NCBI GenBank assembly: GCA_015258785.1
Contig: JABZHP010000001.1
Location: 37,104 to 101,103 of the forward strand
Length of the DNA stretch: 64,000 nt
Reading direction: 5' to 3'
Source: Atopobium sp.
GTDB lineage: Bacteria > Actinomycetota > Coriobacteriia > Coriobacteriales > Atopobiaceae
Below the pieces are notes generated by a model. The model had not been told where the DNA came from. It saw nothing but the letters and a program-made list of their open reading frames with translations, and did not search any database. Shown here piece after piece: positions 50,595 to 58,965 of this stretch. The stretch's first letter is position 1; each line of letters begins with the position of its first letter. The translations under genes and the position numbers were made by a program.

Positions 50595-51256
50595 TGTCTG
50601 GAATTGTTGTTGCTCTGATTTTTGGACTAATTGCATTTGGCCTTGGTGGCATTCCATTTGGCCTGATTATTGCAAGCGTTATGGCTCACGAAGATATTCG
50701 CAAACTTGGATCAGGAAACATTGGCACCACCAATGTTGCTAGAAATGCTGGTAAAGCAGCAGGTATTCTTACGCTTCTCTGCGACGCAGGTAAGGGCATT
50801 GTCAGCGTCATGTTGGTTCGTTGGTTCTTGGGAGCCCAGGGATTTACTCCTCTGATCTCGGGAAATGATCATGCAGAGACTGAGCTCATCATTTCTTTTG
50901 TGTATGCCTGCTGCGTTCTTGGTCATATTTTCTCGCCTTGGCTTCATTTCCATGGCGGTAAGGGAATTGCTGTTGGATTTGGCGGAGGCCTTGCAGTAAA
51001 TCCACTTGCTGCTCTTGTAGCTCTTGCGGTGTTTATTACGCTTGCTGTACCAACTAAGTACGTATCGCTTGGCTCCATTGGCGCAGCTGTTGCTATTCCA
51101 CTATTCTGCCTGCTCTTTGGCATGGACCCCGTGGCAACCATTCCTGTATTTGTTGTAGCAGCGGCAGTTATTTGGGCTCATCGCGAGAATATCAATCGTC
51201 TTAATGCTGGTAGTGAGTCTAAATTCTCTTTCGGCGAAAAGAAAAAGGACAACTAA
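50594..51256 (+). CDS. plsY: Glycerol-3-phosphate acyltransferase PlsY
   Basis: Membrane enzyme that transfers acyl groups from acyl-phosphate to glycerol-3-phosphate, the first step of phospholipid synthesis. The signature loops are GSGNIGTTNVARNAGKAAG, FHGGKGIAVGFGG and a final IWAHRENINRL. About five to seven membrane segments are seen. 220 residues is typical. It overlaps der by one base and precedes gpsA by two, placing acceptor synthesis (GpsA) and the first acylation (PlsY) together; the PlsC domain at 45436-46980 performs the second acylation. One octamer copy at 50930, using the register TTC-TCG-CC. Confidence 0.96.
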   Translation: MSGIVVALIFGLIAFGLGGIPFGLIIASVMAHEDIRKLGSGNIGTTNVARNAGKAAGILTLLCDAGKGIVSVMLVRWFLGAQGFTPLISGNDHAETELIISFVYACCVLGHIFSPWLHFHGGKGIAVGFGGGLAVNPLAALVALAVFITLAVPTKYVSLGSIGAAVAIPLFCLLFGMDPVATIPVFVVAAAVIWAHRENINRLNAGSESKFSFGEKKKDN

Positions 51257-51258
51257 TC

Positions 51259-52269
51259 ATGAAAAAAGTTGCTGTTATTGGTTCGGGATCATGGGGTACC
51301 GCACTTTCAACACTTCTTGCTTCAACTTCTGATGAGGTAATTATTTGGTCCAGGGAGGCCGATGTTACCGAGTCCATCAATAAAGAGCACGTTAACTGCA
51401 GACATCTTTCTGATTCTGAGCTTCCACACAATATTGTGTCTACCACTAGTGAGGCTGAGGCTCTCACCGGTGTAGATGCTGTTGTTATGGCTGCTCCTTC
51501 CGCGTTTTTGCGCTCTGTTTGCGCTGCTTGTGCGCCATATCTTGACCCAGAGGTTGACGTTTTGATTCTCTCCAAGGGTATGGAGGCAGGTTCTCACAAG
51601 CTCATGCATGAGGTAGCTGCTGACGAGCTAGGAAATCCTGCAAGAATTGCGGTGCTTTCTGGTCCAAACCATGCAGAAGAGGTTATTAAGCAGGGAATCT
51701 CTGCGGCAGTTGTAGCATCTGAAGATGCCGAGGTTGCCAAGCGCTTCCAGGCACTACTTTCTCGTCCATATTTCAGAACCTACATTAGCTCTGACGTGCG
51801 CGGCGTTGAGGCGTGCGCTGCCGCTAAAAACGTTGTAGCTATTGCTTGCGGTATTGCTGTTGGCCTTGGTAACGGCGATAACGCCCTTGCTGCTCTTATG
51901 ACACGTGGCTTGGCAGAGCTTGGTCGCGTCGTATGCGCTATTGGCGGAGACCCGCTCACTTGTATGGGTCTTGCAGGCATGGGCGACTTGGTGGCAACCT
52001 GCACCTCTGAGCATTCTAGAAACAGAACGTTTGGAGAAGCTCTGGTTAAGGGCAAGACGCTTCAGTCATACCAGGAAGAAACCGGTATGGTTGTTGAGGG
52101 TGCTCAAGCTGTTATTGGTCTTTATGAGCTTGGTCAGCAGATGAACGTTGAGATGCCTATCACTTCAGCTGTTCACGCTGTGCTTTACGAAGGCGCTACG
52201 CCAGAAGACATTACTTCTCGCCTTACTAACCGCCTTCCTAATGAAGAATTTTATGGAATGACTCGATAG
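51259..52269 (+). CDS. gpsA: Glycerol-3-phosphate dehydrogenase [NAD(P)+]
   Basis: Reduces dihydroxyacetone phosphate to sn-glycerol-3-phosphate for phospholipids. N-terminal Rossmann motif VIGSGSWGTALSTLLAS, the LSGPNHAEEV segment, and the catalytic region AAKNVVAIACGIAVGLGNGDNALAALMTRGLAEL-like residues are all present. 336 residues is normal. It follows plsY by two bases and is part of the cmk-plsC to gpsA run. One octamer copy at 52215, in the C-terminal segment TSRLTNRL. Confidence 0.96.
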   Translation: MKKVAVIGSGSWGTALSTLLASTSDEVIIWSREADVTESINKEHVNCRHLSDSELPHNIVSTTSEAEALTGVDAVVMAAPSAFLRSVCAACAPYLDPEVDVLILSKGMEAGSHKLMHEVAADELGNPARIAVLSGPNHAEEVIKQGISAAVVASEDAEVAKRFQALLSRPYFRTYISSDVRGVEACAAAKNVVAIACGIAVGLGNGDNALAALMTRGLAELGRVVCAIGGDPLTCMGLAGMGDLVATCTSEHSRNRTFGEALVKGKTLQSYQEETGMVVEGAQAVIGLYELGQQMNVEMPITSAVHAVLYEGATPEDITSRLTNRLPNEEFYGMTR

Positions 52270-52278
52270 GAGAGTTTA

Positions 52279-52953
52279 ATGAATAACGTCCTGGTAGCAC
52301 CATCTGTTCTGTCCGCAGATTTCTCCAAGCTTAAGAGCGAGCTTGATTCAATTGCAAACGCTGACTACATCCATTACGACGTGATGGATGGTCACTTTGT
52401 TCCAAATATTTCTTTTGGCCCAGATATTTTCTCGTACTGCAAAAAGTCTTCTGAGCTGCCAATTGATGTCCATCTGATGGTCACCAATCCAGCTGAGATT
52501 GTGCCGCTATTTCTGGACCGTGGTGCTGACGTTGTCACTTTCCACTACGAGGCTGAGGTCCATGCTCATCGTCTTGTCCACCTCATTAAGGACTCTGGCG
52601 CTAAGGCTGGCATTTCTCTTTGCCCAGGTACTCCTGTAAGCGTTCTTGAGGATCTTATTGAAGACCTTGACCTGGTGCTTATCATGACGGTTAACCCTGG
52701 TTTTGGTGGTCAGAAGTTTATTCCTCACTCAATCGAGAAGCTCAAGGCACTCAAAGAGCTCTGCCGTAAACACAACGTTAATCCTCTGATTGAGGTTGAT
52801 GGTGGTATTAGTGCAGCTAACGCAGCTGATGTTGTAGCTGCTGGCGCTGATATGCTTGTTGCAGGTAGCGCTGTGTTTGGTCAGGAAGACCGCGGTGCAA
52901 CTATCGAGGCTATCCGCAACGCTGGCGAGTCTGCTCTTACCGTTCAGGGCTAA
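52279..52953 (+). CDS. rpe: Ribulose-phosphate 3-epimerase
   Basis: Interconverts ribulose-5-phosphate and xylulose-5-phosphate in the pentose phosphate pathway. TIM-barrel with metal-binding and catalytic residues in SVLSADFSKL, HYDVMDGHFVPNISFGP, DVHLMVTNP, MTVNPGFGGQKF and EVDGGISAANA. 224 residues is typical. A ten-base gap with GGAG separates it from gpsA, so it probably belongs to the same transcript. Confidence 0.96.
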   Translation: MNNVLVAPSVLSADFSKLKSELDSIANADYIHYDVMDGHFVPNISFGPDIFSYCKKSSELPIDVHLMVTNPAEIVPLFLDRGADVVTFHYEAEVHAHRLVHLIKDSGAKAGISLCPGTPVSVLEDLIEDLDLVLIMTVNPGFGGQKFIPHSIEKLKALKELCRKHNVNPLIEVDGGISAANAADVVAAGADMLVAGSAVFGQEDRGATIEAIRNAGESALTVQG

Positions 52954-53013
52954 ACTGCACTCTCAAGCATTAGTTACGCTAGATCACCAAGATTGAATCA
53001 ACAGAAACACGCT

Positions 53014-54162
53014 ATGGATTACGTTTACCTAGACTATGCAGCTTCAGCACCAATGCGCCCAGAAGCGCTAGATGCCGAGAAAACCTATGAAGCTTCACCC
53101 ATTGCAGGGGTGAACCCAAATTCTTTACACTCGCTTGGTCGTCAAGCAGCGCGAGAGCTTGATGGTGCTCGTGGTGTTATTGCACGTGCGGTAGGCGGCA
53201 AATTTAGAGCTCCTGACGTGGTCTTTTGCTCCGGCGGTACCGAGGGCAATAACCTCTCAATTCTTGGTATGGCAGAAGGTATTCGTAACAAGGATCACAA
53301 GCGCAACACGGTGGTTTTCTCGGCAATTGAACATGATTCTGTTTTGGACCTAGCACCGGTTCTTCGCGAGAAGGGCTTTGAGGTCAGAATTGCTCAGCCT
53401 AACCGTCAGGGAAAGATTGAGGCTTCAACCCTTGAGGGTCTTTTGGACCAGTCGGTAGCTCTTGTTTCTGTGATGTATGCCAATAATGAAACGGGCGTTA
53501 TCCAGCCGGTTGCAGACCTTGCTCAAGCTGCGCATAAGGTGGGAGCTCTATTCCATACCGACGCTGTTCAGGCGTTTGGTCGTATTCCTCTTGAGGTAGC
53601 AGACGTAGATGCTCTGACTGTTGCTGCCCACAAAATTGGTGGACCTCTTGGTATTGCTGCAGTGCTTATGCGCTCCAAGGTTCCGTTTAAAGCACAGAGT
53701 TACGGTGGGGGACAAGAGGCTGGCAGGCGTCATGGCACCCAGGACGTTCGAAGCGCACTAGCTTTTGCTGCCGCAGCTGCGTGGTGCCAGGAGAACCTTA
53801 CGCAAACGCAGGAGAGCGTTTCTGCGCGCGCTAATAAAGTGTATGAAACTCTTTGTGCTTCTCCCAAGATTAAGCCAACTACAGAGGCTTACGCTGGCAT
53901 AGATCATATGCCTGGTACGGTTAGCATTATGGTTCCCTCAATGGATTCTGAGACGCTTATCCTAAAGCTTGACCAGGCGGGTTTTGAAGTCTCGGCTGGC
54001 TCTGCGTGCTCTTCAGGTTCTCTTGACGCAAGCCACGTTCTCTCAGCAATGGGAATCTCTAGAAACGAAGCTCTGGGCAGCTTGCGCATTACCTTTGACG
54101 AGCGCGTTTCTGAGACTGATCTTGATGCCTTCTGTGCAACCTTGCTGCAGATTGTTGGATAA
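53014..54162 (+). CDS. Cysteine desulfurase (NifS/IscS-like)
   Basis: PLP enzyme that takes sulfur from cysteine for Fe-S clusters or tRNA thiolation. The N-terminus VYLDYAASAPMRPEAL, the PLP lysine in TVAAHKIGGPLGI, and the active-site cysteine in SAGSACSSGSLDASHVL identify it. The ATG at 53014 starts at the canonical position; a TTG at 52993 in frame is possible. Neither has a clear ribosome-binding site, so initiation is unclear. It stands alone: no iscU, sufU, thiI or mnmA lies next to it in this window, so the sulfur acceptor is unknown. Confidence 0.92.
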   Translation: MDYVYLDYAASAPMRPEALDAEKTYEASPIAGVNPNSLHSLGRQAARELDGARGVIARAVGGKFRAPDVVFCSGGTEGNNLSILGMAEGIRNKDHKRNTVVFSAIEHDSVLDLAPVLREKGFEVRIAQPNRQGKIEASTLEGLLDQSVALVSVMYANNETGVIQPVADLAQAAHKVGALFHTDAVQAFGRIPLEVADVDALTVAAHKIGGPLGIAAVLMRSKVPFKAQSYGGGQEAGRRHGTQDVRSALAFAAAAAWCQENLTQTQESVSARANKVYETLCASPKIKPTTEAYAGIDHMPGTVSIMVPSMDSETLILKLDQAGFEVSAGSACSSGSLDASHVLSAMGISRNEALGSLRITFDERVSETDLDAFCATLLQIVG

Positions 54163-54259
54163 ATTTTTCACATACTAATCTCTACATTAGGTATGTTCTG
54201 CGTCTGATACGTCCTTATTTACGGTAGACTAGATGAGTAACCGTATATGAGGAGGCCCT

Positions 54260-54979
54260 ATGAGTGAGTCTGTTAATCTGATGCAGCTCCAGGATATTGA
54301 TTTGCAGCTGCTAAAACTCGCATCCAACTTGGCCTCAATGCCCCAGGTTCAAAAAATTAAAAACGCCCAACTTGCAGAGAAAAAGATTGCTTCTCAGCTT
54401 AAGCAGGTACTTGGCGTTAAAAAAGACGTAGAAATTGATATTTCTGACCTCAATGAGCAGCGCGCCCATTATGTCCTTAAGACAGATGAGGTTTCTGCTG
54501 CTGTAGAAACTGCTACTAATCATCGTGCTCTTAGAGACTTTGACCAGCAGCTTTCTTCTTTGGCAAAGAATATCGAGAAGTGCGATTTTAAACTTGCAGC
54601 AAAAACAGAAGAGCTTGACAAGTGCAAGAAGGCTTACCAGACAGCTCAAGACTTGCAGGTAAAGCTTATGAAAGAGCGTGAGAGTCTTTCTCAGTCTCTT
54701 GAGATTGATTCTGCGGCACTTCGTGCAGAGATTGTAGAGCTCTCTAAGTCTCGAGAAGAACTTGCAGCTCAGATTTCTGCGAACACGCTTGAGCGTTACG
54801 AAGCCGCACGTAAACGTTTTAAGGGCCTGGCAGTTGAGCACCTTGTAGGTAATGTTCCAAGTGTTTGCCGCGTCAAGCTGCAGCCAAGTTCATTCCATGA
54901 TCTTCAGCACAGCTCTGAGATTGCCGAATGTCCTTATTGCCACAGGATGCTTATTACTTCTACAGCGTTTGAAGAATAA
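54260..54979 (+). CDS. Coiled-coil protein with degenerate C-terminal zinc ribbon (DUF164/C4-type family)
   Basis: 239-residue protein, mostly a long helical coiled coil (about residues 15-190, rich in Lys, Glu, Gln and Leu), ending in the residual zinc-ribbon of the DUF164 family. Family members usually have two CxxC pairs separated by about 20 residues. Here the second pair is intact (CPYC near the C-terminus, followed by HRMLI) but the first is reduced to a single cysteine in SVCRVKLQPSS. Metal binding may be lost. ATG 54260 has GGAGG upstream. It is followed by coaBC after 14 bases. The function of the family is not established. Confidence 0.82.
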   Translation: MSESVNLMQLQDIDLQLLKLASNLASMPQVQKIKNAQLAEKKIASQLKQVLGVKKDVEIDISDLNEQRAHYVLKTDEVSAAVETATNHRALRDFDQQLSSLAKNIEKCDFKLAAKTEELDKCKKAYQTAQDLQVKLMKERESLSQSLEIDSAALRAEIVELSKSREELAAQISANTLERYEAARKRFKGLAVEHLVGNVPSVCRVKLQPSSFHDLQHSSEIAECPYCHRMLITSTAFEE

Positions 54980-54993
54980 AGGAATTTATCGCT

Positions 54994-56220
54994 ATGTTGG
55001 ATAAAACCGCTCAGTCCTCTGTATGCCTTGTGGTGTGCGGAGGAATTGCTGCATATAAAGCCTGCGAAGTACTCAGAGGCCTTCAGAAAGCTGACTGTGA
55101 CGTTCGTGTTGTTATGACAGAAGATGCAGCTCAGTTTGTAGGAAAAACTACCTTTGAAGCATTAACGCATCATGAGGTGGTGCTTTCGCTCTACAACAAT
55201 GTGGAGTCTCCCGTTGCCCACGTAGATCTTGCTGACTGGGCAGATTGCATAGTAGTTGTACCAGCTACCGCCAATATCATGGCTAAGATGGCTCACGGAA
55301 TTGCTGACAACGCTGCAAGCGCAACGCTTCTAGCTGCTCATACACCAGTTCTTGTGGCTCCCGCGATGAATACGCATATGTGGGAAAATCCAGCCACTCA
55401 GGCAAACGTAGCACTGCTCCGTCAGCGCGGCATCCAGATGGTTATGCCCGAGTCAGGTCGCCTTGCCTGCGGTTATACCGGAGACGGAAAGCTTGCTCCT
55501 GTTCAGCAGATTGTTGACGCTGCACTAAAGGTTCTTTCCGGCAAAGATGCCGCGCCAGTTACGCATGATCTTGCAGGTAAAAAGATTCTTATCACCGCAG
55601 GACCAACTCACGAGAAGATCGATCCAGTCCGCTTTATTGCCAACTGTTCAACAGGAAAACTTGGCTATACCGTAGCTAAAGTTGCTGCTCGTCGTGGAGC
55701 AGACGTCACACTTATCTCTGGTCCCACACACCTAGAGGCTCCTCAGGGAATCACTATTCAAAGAGTAGTATCTGCTGAAGATATGTATAAGGCCTGTGTA
55801 GACGCTTTTGACAACGTTGATGCTGCTATTTTGACGGCAGCTGTTGCCGACTACACCCCAGCTCATCCAGCAGATCATAAGCTCAAGAAATCATTAGAGC
55901 ATCTTGAATCTATTGAACTTAAAGAAACCACCGATATTCTCGCCAGCCTATCTAAGGCAAAGAAAGACCAGGTTGTTGTAGGTTTTGCGGCAGAAACAAA
56001 TAACGTCTTGGAGCATGCTCAGGCTAAACTTGAGCGTAAAGGTTGCTCCATGATTGTGGCAAATGATGTTTCTAGGCCAGACTCAACCTTTGGTTCAGAT
56101 ACAGACCGTGTGGCTTTTGTGACTCCTCAAGGTGTAGAACAGCTTGAGACTTTACCGCTGGCAGATGTAGCTTCAGAGCTTTTGGATCGTGTTTCCAAGA
56201 TGCTTGAGGAGCGTGCATAG
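54994..56220 (+). CDS. coaBC: Bifunctional phosphopantothenoylcysteine decarboxylase/synthetase
   Basis: Two consecutive steps of coenzyme A synthesis. The N-terminal CoaC flavoprotein half (about residues 1-180) has [37 protein letters not shown] and [12 protein letters not shown]. The CoaB half (about 190-408) has [20 protein letters not shown] and the conserved NCSTGKLGY. 408 residues is the usual fused length. One octamer copy at 55937. nfo begins one base after its stop. Confidence 0.96.
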   Translation: MLDKTAQSSVCLVVCGGIAAYKACEVLRGLQKADCDVRVVMTEDAAQFVGKTTFEALTHHEVVLSLYNNVESPVAHVDLADWADCIVVVPATANIMAKMAHGIADNAASATLLAAHTPVLVAPAMNTHMWENPATQANVALLRQRGIQMVMPESGRLACGYTGDGKLAPVQQIVDAALKVLSGKDAAPVTHDLAGKKILITAGPTHEKIDPVRFIANCSTGKLGYTVAKVAARRGADVTLISGPTHLEAPQGITIQRVVSAEDMYKACVDAFDNVDAAILTAAVADYTPAHPADHKLKKSLEHLESIELKETTDILASLSKAKKDQVVVGFAAETNNVLEHAQAKLERKGCSMIVANDVSRPDSTFGSDTDRVAFVTPQGVEQLETLPLADVASELLDRVSKMLEERA

Positions 56221-56221
56221 C

Positions 56222-57073
56222 GTGAAACCAGAAGAACTTTATATTGGATGTCATCTCTCGGCAGGCAAGGGTTGGGAGGCAATGGGTAAAGATGCTCTTT
56301 CTATTGGAGCAACTACCTTTGCTTTCTTTACCAGAAATCCTCGTGGCGGCAACGCTAAGGCTTTAGATGAGGCTGATGTTGCAAAGCTGCGTGAGCTTCT
56401 GAAGACCCATCACTTTGGACCTTTGGTAGCACACGCTCCTTACACCATGAATCTGTGCTCGGCTAAAGAGGAGACCAGAGATTTTGCTCGTCGAGCGCTT
56501 GCAGAAGATCTTGAGCGTATGGAGTATCTACCAGGTAATTATTACAACTTCCATCCCGGTAGCCATGTGGGTCAAGGCTCTGACGTGGCAATTGAGCAGA
56601 TTTCAGACGCGCTTAACGATTGCCTGTTTGAAGGCCAGCACACTACCGTGCTTCTTGAAACTATGGCTGGTAAGGGCACTGAAGTTGGCAAAACATTTGA
56701 AGAGATTGCTGCAATTCTAGATAAGGTAAAACATCCCGAGCTTATGGGGGTGTGCCTTGATACCTGTCATGTTCATGATGGCGGCTATGAGATAGTAGAA
56801 AATCTTGATGAGGTTCTAGATACATTTGACCAGATAGTTGGCTTAGAAAAGCTCAAAGCCTTGCACCTTAATGACTCAAAGAATCCTCTTGGAGCTCATA
56901 AAGACAGACACGAGCAAATTGGCAAGGGCTTTATTGGTCTAGAGACCTTCCGTGCTGTGGTGACTAATCCGCGCATCAATACGCTTCCTATGATTTTGGA
57001 AACTCCTCATTCTGAGCTTTCTGGTTGGGGAGAAGAAATTGCGTTACTTCGTTCTTTTTTAGGTGATAACTAG
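56222..57073 (+). CDS. nfo: Endonuclease IV
   Basis: Zinc-dependent AP endonuclease of base excision repair. The TIM-barrel metal-site motifs are visible as [75 protein letters not shown] residues and ILETPHS. The start is GTG at 56222, directly after coaBC; the upstream frame from 56189 overlaps coaBC. 283 residues is normal. Its stop overlaps the next gene's GTG by one base. Confidence 0.95.
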   Translation: MKPEELYIGCHLSAGKGWEAMGKDALSIGATTFAFFTRNPRGGNAKALDEADVAKLRELLKTHHFGPLVAHAPYTMNLCSAKEETRDFARRALAEDLERMEYLPGNYYNFHPGSHVGQGSDVAIEQISDALNDCLFEGQHTTVLLETMAGKGTEVGKTFEEIAAILDKVKHPELMGVCLDTCHVHDGGYEIVENLDEVLDTFDQIVGLEKLKALHLNDSKNPLGAHKDRHEQIGKGFIGLETFRAVVTNPRINTLPMILETPHSELSGWGEEIALLRSFLGDN

Positions 57074-58965
57074 TGGGAATTCTGGTAGGTTGCGAACAAA
57101 TCTCTATGGAGTGGCCTGGTAAGAAGGTTCTTACCAACCAAACCATTGGTGTAAATGAGGGCGACCGTATTGGTGTTGTCGGCAAAAATGGTGACGGCAA
57201 ATCAACTCTCTTAGATCTTATCGCCCATAGAATTGAGCCCGATTCTGGCAACGTAATCTGGAGAAGTGGTATCCAAGTAGGCTATATGGGCCAAACTGAT
57301 TCACTTTCTGATACGCAAACCGTTTGTAGCGCTGTTGTAGGCGATACGCCAGAGTACGAGTGGGCATCTGACGCGCGCATTCGTAAGATTATTGACGAGC
57401 TTATTGGTGACTTGGACTGGAATGGCCTGGTAGGAGAGCTCTCCGGAGGTCAACGTAGACGCTGCGATTTGGCTCGACTGCTGGTGGGCACCTGGGACTT
57501 AATGCTTATTGACGAGCCAACCAACCACCTAGATCTTCACGCCATTCAGTGGCTTGCCAATCACCTTAAAAATCGCTGGTCAGAAGGAAATGGCGCGCTT
57601 ATTCTGGTCACCCACGATCGTTGGTTTTTGGACGAAGTCTGTGACCACATGTGGGAAGTCCATGACGGAGTAATTGACCCGTTTGACGGCGGCTATTCTG
57701 CCTACATTCAAGCTCGAGTTGAGCGTGATAGACAGGCGGCAGTAATGGAAGAGCGCCGTCAGAACACGCTGAGAAAAGAGCTCAACTGGCTTGCCCACGG
57801 AGCAAAAGCTCGTACGTCAAAGCCTAAGTTTAGAATTGACGCCGCCATGGAGCTTCTCGCCGAAGATCCTCCACTTAGAAATACGCTTGAGCTTAAACGT
57901 ATGGCAGTCTCTAGGTTGGGCAAGCAAGTTATTGAGATGCATGACGTCTCGTTTACCTACAAGAATGCAGCTACGGATGCTGACGCAGATCCAAGTACGC
58001 AGGCAGATGCTTCAAACTCCCAGGCAGAGGTCATTAAGAACGTCGAGTGGCTCATTGGCCCTGGCGATCGTTATGGCATTTTAGGCGATAACGGCGCTGG
58101 TAAATCCACGCTTCTTGAGCTAATGACACAGCAACTGCAGCCAACCTCTGGTCTGGTGAAGGTAGGAAAGTCCGTTAAATTTGGATGGCTTTCTCAGCAG
58201 ATTGATACGTTTGCCACTAAAGAGACCTGGACGGTACTTGAGCTTTTGAGCCAGTACAAGACAAGTTACCTGGTAAACGGCAAGATGCAAAGTCCTACGC
58301 AGCTGCTTGAAAGCCTTGGTTTTGATCGTCGAGAGTTTACCAATCGCTTGCAAGACCTCTCCGGAGGCCAGCGCAGACGTCTGGCGCTCCTGTGCGTTCT
58401 TCTGGAAGAGCCAAACGTGCTGGTACTGGACGAGCCAGGCAACGATCTTGACACGGATATGCTGGCTGTTCTGGAAGACCTCCTGGACTCGTGGCCAGGA
58501 ACCCTTCTGGTAGTCAGCCATGATCGCTTCTTGATTGAGCGCGTCACCGACGACCAATATGTCCTCATAGACGGCCACATTCGCCACGTTCCTGGTGGCG
58601 TTGACGAGTACCTCAAGCTTGTTGATGCTGCAAAGCAGACGGCGAGAAGAGCGGGGGAGTTGTCGGGTACACGTGGAAGTTCAGGTGCAAATGAGCCGCA
58701 GGTAGACGGGTCTTCTCGCCAGGAGGGCGCGGTGCTGAGCAACGCTGAACGCCGCGAGCTCAAGAAGCGCTTTGACTCGATCGAGCGTCGTATGGGCAAG
58801 GCTCAGGAGCTGCCTGGGCAGATTAGAGAGCAGATGAGCTCCGCTGATGCTACTGATGCACAACGTTTGATGGAGTTGCAGCAGAAGCTTGATGATGCTG
58901 AATCTGCGCTGATGGAGCTGGAAGACGAGTGGCTAACGCTCGCAGAGAAACTTGGTGAAGCGTAA
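57073..58965 (+). CDS. ABC-F family ATPase, Uup-like
   Basis: Second ABC-F protein of the window, 630 residues with two ATPase domains and a C-terminal coiled coil. First domain: GKNGDGKSTLL, LSGGQRRRCDLARLL, LIDEPTNHLDL. Second: GDNGAGKSTLLEL, LSGGQRRRLALL, and a Walker B region VLDEPGNDLDT, the variant form typical of Uup. Uup-type proteins are implicated in ribosome assembly and in limiting DNA excision. The linker before the coiled coil (about residues 520-555) is low complexity and contains two inverted octamer copies (58641 and 58713); a third lies at 57854. The start is GTG at 57073, overlapping nfo. Confidence 0.93.
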   Translation: MGILVGCEQISMEWPGKKVLTNQTIGVNEGDRIGVVGKNGDGKSTLLDLIAHRIEPDSGNVIWRSGIQVGYMGQTDSLSDTQTVCSAVVGDTPEYEWASDARIRKIIDELIGDLDWNGLVGELSGGQRRRCDLARLLVGTWDLMLIDEPTNHLDLHAIQWLANHLKNRWSEGNGALILVTHDRWFLDEVCDHMWEVHDGVIDPFDGGYSAYIQARVERDRQAAVMEERRQNTLRKELNWLAHGAKARTSKPKFRIDAAMELLAEDPPLRNTLELKRMAVSRLGKQVIEMHDVSFTYKNAATDADADPSTQADASNSQAEVIKNVEWLIGPGDRYGILGDNGAGKSTLLELMTQQLQPTSGLVKVGKSVKFGWLSQQIDTFATKETWTVLELLSQYKTSYLVNGKMQSPTQLLESLGFDRREFTNRLQDLSGGQRRRLALLCVLLEEPNVLVLDEPGNDLDTDMLAVLEDLLDSWPGTLLVVSHDRFLIERVTDDQYVLIDGHIRHVPGGVDEYLKLVDAAKQTARRAGELSGTRGSSGANEPQVDGSSRQEGAVLSNAERRELKKRFDSIERRMGKAQELPGQIREQMSSADATDAQRLMELQQKLDDAESALMELEDEWLTLAEKLGEA

